A stretch of 38,027 bases of DNA, taken from the NCBI GenBank assembly GCA_016234425.1, contig JACRCA010000114.1, positions 1 through 38,027 of the forward strand, written 5' to 3'. The stretch comes from Deltaproteobacteria bacterium (GTDB taxonomy: Bacteria > Desulfobacterota > SM23-61). Below are positions 16,061 to 21,904 of this stretch, one piece after another. Under the pieces are notes generated by a model. It worked only from the letters and a program-made list of their open reading frames with translations, did no database searches and was not told where the DNA came from. Position 1 is the stretch's first letter; every line of letters starts with the position of its first letter. Both the position numbers and the translations under genes were made by a program.

Positions 16061-16776
16061 AAACATCGAGCGGACCTACCCGAGATGGAGGAAGGCATAG
16101 GCGAGGGTGGAATGGAGTTGAAGACAAGAGTGAATCCCACCAGCGTGAAGAAATCTTGGAACTCTTGTGGACGATGCGAGAGATGGGGAGGACCAACCTC
16201 GACGAAGTTCTCGAGGTTGCTGAAGGAGAAGAGTGGAAGCGTCTTCTTGCGGAGATGGAGGCCAGTGGGTGGATCTCCATTCACGAAAATCAGGTGTCCC
16301 TATTGAACGAAGGAGAACGGCGGGCCGAAGAGATCATCCGCCGGCATCGACTTGCTGAAAGATTGCTTTCCGAAGTCTTCGAGATCGAGGAGAGTCATAT
16401 GGAGTCGAGTGCCTGTCAGTTTGAGCACATTCTGAGCCCCAAAGTTCTGGACAGCGTGTGCTCTTTTCTAGGCCATCCGCCCATTTGCCCTCATGGCAAA
16501 CCGATCCCCCGGGGCCCCTGCTGCGCCCGATTCAAGCGGGAAGTCGAACCCTTAGTCCGCCCTCTCTCCGACCTGAAATTGGGGGAGGAAGGGAGAGTTG
16601 TTTTCATTGCCCCCCGGTCCCGTTTCCGCCTGGAGCGACTGAGCGCCTTAGGATTAATTCCCGGGTCGGTTGTGCGCTTGGCCCAAAGACGTCCGTCCTA
16701 CGTGTTGGAGGTCGGCGAGACCGCCTTGGCCTTGGATGAGGAGATCGTGCGGGAAATTTATGTTAAAAGAGTTTAA
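16057..16776 (+). CDS. DtxR/MntR-like iron regulator with C-terminal FeoA (SH3-like) domain
   Basis: A 239-residue protein. Residues about 28-90 form a degenerate winged helix, and 90-165 match the DtxR metal-binding/dimerisation domain. His97 and Glu101 in RHRLAERLL correspond to DtxR His79/Glu83, and Cys120, Glu123 and His124 in ACQFEHILS correspond to Cys102, Glu105 and His106; the remaining ligand is His114 or Glu116. A Cys/His-containing stretch follows (GHPPICPHGKPIPRGPCC). Residues about 165-239 are a FeoA-type SH3-like domain (LKLGEEGRVVFI, LSALGLIPGSVVRLAQRRP). The DNA-binding part reads less canonically than the metal site. It overlaps the Cys-rich gene by ATGA. It could act as iron-dependent repressor, as the FeoA partner of FeoB, or both; no separate feoA exists in the window. 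Confidence 0.8.
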   Translation: MKTSSGPTRDGGRHRRGWNGVEDKSESHQREEILELLWTMREMGRTNLDEVLEVAEGEEWKRLLAEMEASGWISIHENQVSLLNEGERRAEEIIRRHRLAERLLSEVFEIEESHMESSACQFEHILSPKVLDSVCSFLGHPPICPHGKPIPRGPCCARFKREVEPLVRPLSDLKLGEEGRVVFIAPRSRFRLERLSALGLIPGSVVRLAQRRPSYVLEVGETALALDEEIVREIYVKRV

Positions 16777-16790
16777 GAGATAAATCTCTT
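16775..16790. repeat. Short hairpin after the feo operon
   Basis: AAGAGAT-AA-ATCTCTT directly overlaps the stop codon of the DtxR-like gene. It may be a weak terminator, but it lacks a long T run and the loop is tiny. Confidence 0.35.
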
Positions 16791-16817
16791 TACAATTTAT
16801 CTAAAAGGGCTTATCCT
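16789..16817 (+). promoter_or_regulatory. Candidate promoter for the FtsB-like gene
   Basis: TTTACA (5/6) at 16789-16794 and TATCCT (4/6) at 16812-16817 are 17 bases apart. A start near 16824 would give a leader of under 30 bases containing the AAAGGAG site. Confidence 0.4.
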
Positions 16818-16851
16818 GCCATAGGGATCGCCAAAGGAGAATTACTCTCCC

Positions 16852-17142
16852 ATGCGCTTATTCGGGTTAAGTCGAAAAAAATACCTGCTATGCTTGGCCG
16901 GTTTAGTCTCCGGCATGGCCTTTTTCACCCTATTCGGGGGCCGGGACTTAATGCAAATTTACCAGTTAAGGGCAGAATGGGATAAGATTAAAGCAGCCAA
17001 TGTTCGCTTACGCGAGGAAAATCAGAAGCTTGCCGAACAGATCGAAAGAATGAAGCACAGCAAGGAGGAAGTTGAGAAAATTGCCCGGGAGGAGCTCGGG
17101 CTTGTTAGAAAGGGAGAGATTATCTATCATTTCGAGCCATAA
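16852..17142 (+). CDS. ftsB: Septum formation initiator FtsB/DivIC-like protein
   Basis: A 96-residue bitopic membrane protein: short basic N-terminus, one membrane helix at about residues 10-28, then a coiled coil (LRAEWDKIKAANVRLREENQKL) and the family's C-terminal EVEKIAREELGLVRKGEIIY block. FtsB/DivIC forms a periplasmic complex with FtsL and FtsQ that activates septal peptidoglycan synthesis. Length is typical. AAAGGAG lies 12 bases before the ATG, slightly far. It stands alone between the iron operon and the pilus cluster, with probable own promoter. Confidence 0.85.
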   Translation: MRLFGLSRKKYLLCLAGLVSGMAFFTLFGGRDLMQIYQLRAEWDKIKAANVRLREENQKLAEQIERMKHSKEEVEKIAREELGLVRKGEIIYHFEP

Positions 17143-17223
17143 GACCTGCCCCAGGAATAGGAAAGCATCCCTGGATCTTTTCCCGCAACTTTTTTATCGA
17201 TTTGATTAGAACTTTATCAGAGA

Positions 17224-17323
17224 CCCTGTGTCAAAATTGACTCATAGGAATAGAAAACTCGGCACAGGGGAGTGCAAAAGTGTACACTCGCCGCTTCCGA
17301 AAAAGGGTCAATAAGGGGGCGAG
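17224..17323. repeat. Cluster of inverted repeats, possible structured RNA or operator
   Basis: CCCTGTG (17224-17230) pairs with CACAGGG (17263-17269); AGTGTACACT (17279-17288) is a perfect palindrome; CTCGCC (17287-17292) pairs with GGCGAG (17318-17323). Three pairings inside 100 bases of otherwise AT-rich DNA suggest function, but no known RNA class was recognised. Confidence 0.45.
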
Positions 17324-17428
17324 GGAAAGAAAATCCGTTGTACAGATCAGAAATTCTTCCCCAGCTATAAATAAATTCTGCAAATAAAATTAAATACTTA
17401 AACGCCCTTCGGGAATAATTATTATATA

Positions 17429-17454
17429 TAATTAAGCTTACTTATGCTTAATTA
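17429..17454. repeat. 9-base inverted repeat upstream of the XRE gene
   Basis: TAATTAAGC and GCTTAATTA form a perfect inverted repeat with an 8-base spacer, ten bases before a promoter-like -35. It is a reasonable binding site for the XRE regulator just downstream or another dimeric protein. Confidence 0.5.
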
Positions 17455-17464
17455 AGTAAAAATA

Positions 17465-17493
17465 TTGGCAAATTTCATACTATGTGGAATTAT
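17465..17493 (+). promoter_or_regulatory. Candidate promoter of the XRE/pil region
   Basis: TTGGCA (5/6) at 17465-17470 and AATTAT (4/6) at 17488-17493, spacer 17 bases. The surrounding DNA is so AT-rich that chance matches are likely. Confidence 0.35.
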
Positions 17494-17564
17494 TTTTGCA
17501 TTATTTTTTATGGGGCCTTTGCTGAAAGGCTTCTTAAAACTTTAAAATTAGGCCCGGGAAAAAA

Positions 17565-17762
17565 ATGAATTCGCTTAAGAAGTATCGAGAAAAGCTCCTG
17601 TTGAGCAAAGCGGAACTGGCCCGAAAAGCCGGAATCTCTACACTAACCATCGATCGCGTGGAAAAAGGGAAAAACTGCCGCTTGGAAACGAAAAGAAAAA
17701 TCATTCTCGCCCTTGGTTTGAAGCTATCCGACAGGGCAAAGATTTTCGGAACGGAGAGATGA
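17565..17762 (+). CDS. Small XRE-family helix-turn-helix regulator
   Basis: A 65-residue single-domain DNA-binding protein. The Cro/C1-type HTH is clear: LLLSKAELARKAGISTLTIDRVEKGKN, then LETKRKIILALGL. There is no extra sensor domain. It lies 126 bases ahead of the secreted-protein gene that precedes pilMNOPQ, on the same strand, so it may regulate the pilus cluster or itself through the inverted repeat upstream. No good Shine-Dalgarno precedes the ATG. Target genes are unknown. Confidence 0.7.
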   Translation: MNSLKKYREKLLLSKAELARKAGISTLTIDRVEKGKNCRLETKRKIILALGLKLSDRAKIFGTER

Positions 17763-17888
17763 CCCCCTTTTTCCCAAGCTCGGCTGGCAGACTATGAGAA
17801 GAGGAAAGATGCCTAAATGAAACTCTCGAAAAATGAAAGGAAAATTGGAAAGACCCGAAAAAAGGTGGAAAGGAGAGGAAGGCAAATC

Positions 17889-19043
17889 ATGAGGCAAATG
17901 CGATCTTTCGTGGCCCTCTTTTGTTTAATATCTGCGACCTTTGGGTATCTAATAGCTACAAGCTCGGCCCAAGAAGGGGTTGCATCCGGGCGTTTACTCA
18001 CAGAGCAGGAAGTTGCCACAGAAAAATTCTTCTCCAGCTTGGAAGCTGCCCTGGCTAAAAAGTTTTTTGACCACCGCAAGCGGCCTGTTATTCGAGTGGC
18101 CATCTTCGATTTTACAGATGAGGCAGGCAATGTGGTAAAGTCCGGTAGAGAATTGGCCGATAAGATCACCAGGCGTCTGTATGGTAAGCCTCAATTTGAG
18201 GTGGTTGGCCAGGGGAAAATTAACCGTTATTTGAGTTGGAGTGGGCTCAGCGCTTTAGGGAAGCTGGATGCCGAAAGCCTGTATCGCTTACAACGCCGGA
18301 TCAATACGATGGACCCTAACAACGGAATCCATGTCCTGGTCAGAGGGGAAGTGAAGAAAGGAGTGGGTCGAAGCCTTCGCGTTTCAGCCTCATTGGTCGA
18401 TTTTCGATTCAGAATCGGGGCCATTGAGTTGGAAAAAAACATATTTGATCACCTGGCGTTGACAACAGAAATCCCCCTGCCAACGGAACAAGCGTTGCAA
18501 GAGGCTAGCGAAATTCTAATAGCGGGAGAGAAACGCCTGCAAGAGGAAGGTCGACTCCTGATCTTGGTCAACACTCGGGGAAACCCCCTTTTGGAGACCG
18601 AATATGGCCGCCATTTTAGCAAGGATCAAGCCTTTCCTTGGGCGAAGATTCCTCATGTCCTTACCCTCGGGAAGGCCGAAGTAATCATCCCCGAACAGCT
18701 CAGAATTGGACTGGAAAAGCTTCTTCTCTCACCCTTGGGGAGCGGGAGGAACTCTAAAGGATTGGAATACTCCTTTTTGCATGGCAAATGTGCCACTAAC
18801 GAGGTCTATTTCGATGAAATGATTCCCGCGCAAAGCTACCGCTTGACTACCAGCTTCCTTGACCTAAAAACCAACGAAACTTATTCTCAATCCTCGGAGG
18901 TCCAGGTTGATGCTGGGGTTACGACCCTCGTAGTCTTGTCCATTTATGTCCCCAGCGAAAAGGAGCGAATCCGGAACAAGGAGACTCCGCGAATTGATGT
19001 CTTTCAGCTTTTCGGCAAAGGGATGGAGATTTTGCCGAAGTAA
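17889..19043 (+). CDS. Secreted FlgO/CsgG-like protein upstream of pilM
   Basis: A 384-residue exported protein. The ATG at 17889 is chosen because GGAGAGGAAGG precedes it and a signal peptide follows directly (basic MRQMR, hydrophobic core to about residue 27); an in-frame start 24 codons upstream would add a highly charged leader. Residues about 60-170 resemble the FlgO/CsgG-type fold (VIRVAIFDFTDEAGN, LADKITRRLYGKPQFEVVGQ, HVLVRGEVKKG), found in outer-membrane-associated proteins. The C-terminal half (EGRLLILVNTRGNPLLETEYG onward) is not recognised. It ends 11 bases before pilM, so it probably belongs to the type IV pilus operon and may help secretin or envelope assembly; that role is inference. 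Confidence 0.65.
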   Translation: MRQMRSFVALFCLISATFGYLIATSSAQEGVASGRLLTEQEVATEKFFSSLEAALAKKFFDHRKRPVIRVAIFDFTDEAGNVVKSGRELADKITRRLYGKPQFEVVGQGKINRYLSWSGLSALGKLDAESLYRLQRRINTMDPNNGIHVLVRGEVKKGVGRSLRVSASLVDFRFRIGAIELEKNIFDHLALTTEIPLPTEQALQEASEILIAGEKRLQEEGRLLILVNTRGNPLLETEYGRHFSKDQAFPWAKIPHVLTLGKAEVIIPEQLRIGLEKLLLSPLGSGRNSKGLEYSFLHGKCATNEVYFDEMIPAQSYRLTTSFLDLKTNETYSQSSEVQVDAGVTTLVVLSIYVPSEKERIRNKETPRIDVFQLFGKGMEILPK

Positions 19044-19054
19044 ATAGGGGAAAC

Positions 19055-20107
19055 ATGGGACTCTTTGCTAAGAAAGATTTGATCGGTTTAGATATCGGAT
19101 CGAGTTCCATCAAGGCGGTGGAGTTAGATTGGGGGAAGAAAACTCCGAGGCTTAAACATTTCGGGATGATCCCCTTGCCACCGGAGGCCATCGTGGATGG
19201 CGCGTTCATGGATTCAGCCAGTATCGTGGAATCGATCCGCAGCCTGATTGAAGGGCTGAGAATAAAAACCAAGAAGGTGGCCGTATCCATCTCGGGCCAT
19301 TCGGTGTATATCAAAAGCATCAACGTTCCGACCATGTCGGAGACTCAACTGGAAGAAAGTATCAAATGGGAAGCCGAGCAGCAAATTCCCTTCGACATAG
19401 AGGATGTCAGCTTGGACTTTCAAATCCTGGATGAACAGATGAGCCCCGAGCAGATGCCCGTCCTTTTGGTGGCGGCTAAGAAAGATATGATCAACGATTA
19501 CACGGCTGTGATCGAAGAAGCTGGCCTGCAACCGACAATTGTGGACGTAGACGTATTCGCCATCGAGAACGCGTATAACTTAAGCTTCGAATCTCCGGAA
19601 GATGAAGTTGTAGCCTTGGTGAACATCGGGGCCAGTGTTATGAACATAAACATTCTGAAAGGGGGAACCTCAGCCTTCACCCGGGATATCGCCATTGGCG
19701 GTCGACAGATCACGGAGGAAATCCAAAAACGTCTGAAGCTCACCTATGAGGAGGCCGAATCCTTGAAAATCAGAGAGCGGGATGCTGGAACTCAGAGCGC
19801 GGAAGTAGAACGGATCATTCGGGGAACGGCAGAGCAGTTAGCCTCCGAGGTTCGGCGTTCTCTGGAGTTTTTTGCAGCTTCTTCTTCGGGGGTTGAGATC
19901 AAGAAGATTTTCCTCAGTGGGGGATGCGCCAAGATTCAGATCCTTCCCGGCCTAATCGAAGAGCGTATCTCTATTCCTGTAGAAGTTTTTAACCCCTTTA
20001 CCAAAATTGATTACAATCCGGATATATTCGACCCTGAGTATATCAAGCAAGTGGCCCCCTTAGCCGCAGTGGGTGTGGGATTGGCCTTGAGGAGAGAGAG
20101 GGATTAA
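19055..20107 (+). CDS. pilM: Type IV pilus assembly protein PilM
   Basis: A 350-residue actin-like cytoplasmic ATPase of the type IV pilus alignment complex. The N-terminus DLIGLDIGSSSIKAVEL is the phosphate-1 loop of the actin/FtsA fold; DVDVFAIENAYNL and VNIGASVMNINIL are the next conserved blocks, and FLSGGCAKIQILPGLIEER near residue 290 is the adenosine motif. PilM binds the cytoplasmic N-terminal tail of PilN. It is followed by pilN after one base, then pilO, pilP and pilQ, in the standard order. Confidence 0.95.
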   Translation: MGLFAKKDLIGLDIGSSSIKAVELDWGKKTPRLKHFGMIPLPPEAIVDGAFMDSASIVESIRSLIEGLRIKTKKVAVSISGHSVYIKSINVPTMSETQLEESIKWEAEQQIPFDIEDVSLDFQILDEQMSPEQMPVLLVAAKKDMINDYTAVIEEAGLQPTIVDVDVFAIENAYNLSFESPEDEVVALVNIGASVMNINILKGGTSAFTRDIAIGGRQITEEIQKRLKLTYEEAESLKIRERDAGTQSAEVERIIRGTAEQLASEVRRSLEFFAASSSGVEIKKIFLSGGCAKIQILPGLIEERISIPVEVFNPFTKIDYNPDIFDPEYIKQVAPLAAVGVGLALRRERD

Positions 20108-20108
20108 G

Positions 20109-20675
20109 ATGATTCGTATCAATCTACTGCCGATCCGGGCGTTGAAGAAAAAAGAGAGCACACGGCGGATGTTTTCCGTCTTTTTTCTCTCCGTGGGCTT
20201 ATTGGCTTTGGTAATTCTTTTCTTCCATATCTCCCTTTCCAGACAGATCAGCGATGTGGAAGCCCAAATGGCCCGCAATAATGAAGAAATCAAGAGGCTT
20301 AAAATAGATACCCGGGATGTTAACAAATTTAAGACGGAGAAGGAAGACCTGCAGCGGCGCTTGAATGTCATCTATACTCTGCAGCGGGCCAAAACTGGAC
20401 CGGTGCGGGTGCTGGATGAGCTGGCTATGGCGCTTCCGGGGAAGCTCTGGCTTACCTCGCTGAAAGAAAAAGATGGGAAGATGGAGATTAGAGGCCTCGC
20501 CATGGATAATCCGACGATCGCCCAGTTTATGACTAATCTGGAGAAAACTGGGGTGATCAAGAATGTAGAATTAGTCGTCTCTCAGCAACTGGAGCGGAAA
20601 GATTTGAAGCTTAAAGAATTCACCCTGACTTGTCAGGTAAATTACGGGAGCGCCCCGAGCGGTCCCGCTTCTTGA
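20109..20675 (+). CDS. pilN: Type IV pilus assembly protein PilN
   Basis: A 188-residue bitopic inner-membrane protein. The N-terminal MIRINLLPIRALKKK is the hallmark segment that binds PilM. It is followed by one membrane helix (about residues 22-44), a coiled coil and a periplasmic alpha/beta domain (LDELAMALPGKLWLTSLKEKDGKMEI) of ferredoxin-like type that pairs with PilO. Length is typical. Confidence 0.93.
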   Translation: MIRINLLPIRALKKKESTRRMFSVFFLSVGLLALVILFFHISLSRQISDVEAQMARNNEEIKRLKIDTRDVNKFKTEKEDLQRRLNVIYTLQRAKTGPVRVLDELAMALPGKLWLTSLKEKDGKMEIRGLAMDNPTIAQFMTNLEKTGVIKNVELVVSQQLERKDLKLKEFTLTCQVNYGSAPSGPAS

Positions 20676-20687
20676 GGAAAAAGCACC

Positions 20688-21323
20688 GTGGCCCTTACTT
20701 TAAATAGCATCGTCAAATTGCCGAAGTCCAAAAAGATCCTGATCTTGGTGGGAGTCCTCGCCTTGCTCTCGGGGCTTTATGCTTATCTGGTCTACCTGCC
20801 CACTTCAGGGGAACTTGATAATAAAAGAAAAGATATGGGTAAACTGGAGACACAACTTCGGGAACTGCGGACGATCGCCGAGAACATGAGGCGTTTTCAG
20901 GCTGAAGCGGCCAAGCTGCGGGAAGAACTGGCGGTCGCCGTGGCCCAACTTCCCACGAGCAAAGAAATCCCCTCTCTGTTAGCCAACGTCTCCAACCTGG
21001 GGAAGGAAGCAGGGTTAGAATTCCTCCTTTTCCGCCCCACCCCTGAAGTTGGCCGGGAGTTTTACGCGGAGATTCCCGTAGAAATCAGAGTGAAGGGCAG
21101 CTATAATGCTGTGGCTGTCTTCTTTGACAAGGTAGGGAAACTACCCCGGATCGTGAACATTTCCAGCCTCACGATGGAGGGAGCGAAAGAGGTTTCTGGG
21201 AGATGGGAGATTGCCACTGCTTGCACAGCCACCACGTTTAAATTCATCGAAAAGCCAGCAAGTGAGCTAACCAAGGATAAGAAAAGTGAGGAAAAAAAGG
21301 GAGCACCTCCCAGTAAGAAGTAA
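20688..21323 (+). CDS. pilO: Type IV pilus assembly protein PilO
   Basis: A 211-residue inner-membrane protein beginning with GTG at 20688, preceded by GAGGAAAA. One membrane helix (about residues 17-35) is followed by a coiled coil and a periplasmic domain with LPTSKEIPSLLANVSNLGKE and VKGSYNAVAVFFDKVGKLPRIVNI, which are characteristic of PilO. It forms a heterodimer with PilN in the alignment subcomplex. The last 20 residues are Lys/Glu/Ser-rich. Its stop is 13 bases before the pilP start. Confidence 0.92.
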   Translation: MALTLNSIVKLPKSKKILILVGVLALLSGLYAYLVYLPTSGELDNKRKDMGKLETQLRELRTIAENMRRFQAEAAKLREELAVAVAQLPTSKEIPSLLANVSNLGKEAGLEFLLFRPTPEVGREFYAEIPVEIRVKGSYNAVAVFFDKVGKLPRIVNISSLTMEGAKEVSGRWEIATACTATTFKFIEKPASELTKDKKSEEKKGAPPSKK

Positions 21324-21336
21324 TGAACGCTTTCCT

Positions 21337-21888
21337 ATGAAAGGATTTGGGTTCATTTTGCTTTTCAGCGTCTCTCTGGTTTTGGGGGGGTGCGGAGGAG
21401 AAGCACCAAAACCGACAAAAGTCCCCATGCCTCCGGTTGGGAAAAAGCCTGGCGTTCCTGCTCCGATCCCTTCCCCGACTATCGTGGAAGCGAGAGCACA
21501 AGCCGCTCCCGTGGCGATTTATACATATGACCCAAAGGGGAAACCTGATCCTTTCAGACCCCTGGTTGTGGAAAGGCCAGAGACGCCACTACCTCTAAAG
21601 CCCAAGAAGGTCGAGGAGGTTTCTGCGGGGGGGGTCACGCCTCTGGAAAGGATGGATTTGGCCCAGTTGAAGCTGGTCGCCGTCATTTGGAATGTTCCTG
21701 ATCCCAAGGGCATGGTTGAGGATGGAACGGGAAAGGGATACGTCCTTTCTATCGGAACATCCATCGGAAAGCACAAAGGGAAAGTCACCCAAATCACGCC
21801 CAAAGGAGTGATGGTCAGCGAAAAACATGAGACTTCTCCAGGGAAGTTTAAAACTCATGAGGTTACCCTCAAGTTGTATCCGGAATAA
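21337..21888 (+). CDS. pilP: Type IV pilus lipoprotein PilP
   Basis: A 183-residue lipoprotein: the signal peptide ends in the lipobox LGGC with Cys19 as lipidation site. A Pro-rich disordered linker (about residues 22-60) is followed by the YDPKGKPDPFRP segment and the small beta-domain (MDLAQLKLVAVIWNVPDPKGMVED, GYVLSIGTSIGKHKGKVTQI) that contacts PilQ. The ATG at 21337 is chosen because it yields an intact lipoprotein signal; an in-frame start inside pilO would add a charged leader. The SD is weak, so translation is probably coupled to pilO. Confidence 0.92.
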   Translation: MKGFGFILLFSVSLVLGGCGGEAPKPTKVPMPPVGKKPGVPAPIPSPTIVEARAQAAPVAIYTYDPKGKPDPFRPLVVERPETPLPLKPKKVEEVSAGGVTPLERMDLAQLKLVAVIWNVPDPKGMVEDGTGKGYVLSIGTSIGKHKGKVTQITPKGVMVSEKHETSPGKFKTHEVTLKLYPE

Positions 21889-21904
21889 TTAATAAGGAGG
21901 AGAC

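Larger units (their letters stand above)
17143..17564. other. AT-rich intergenic region with nested inverted repeats
   Basis: The 422 bases between ftsB and the XRE gene contain no convincing ORF. The first half has several overlapping inverted repeats (17224-17323) and the second half is very AT-rich, with a 9-base inverted repeat and a possible promoter, all listed separately. Confidence 0.6.

Noticed and set aside
17224..17323. c-di-GMP (GEMM) riboswitch
   Set aside because: Only short fragments such as GCACAGGG resemble it; the conserved tetraloop and receptor parts are missing.
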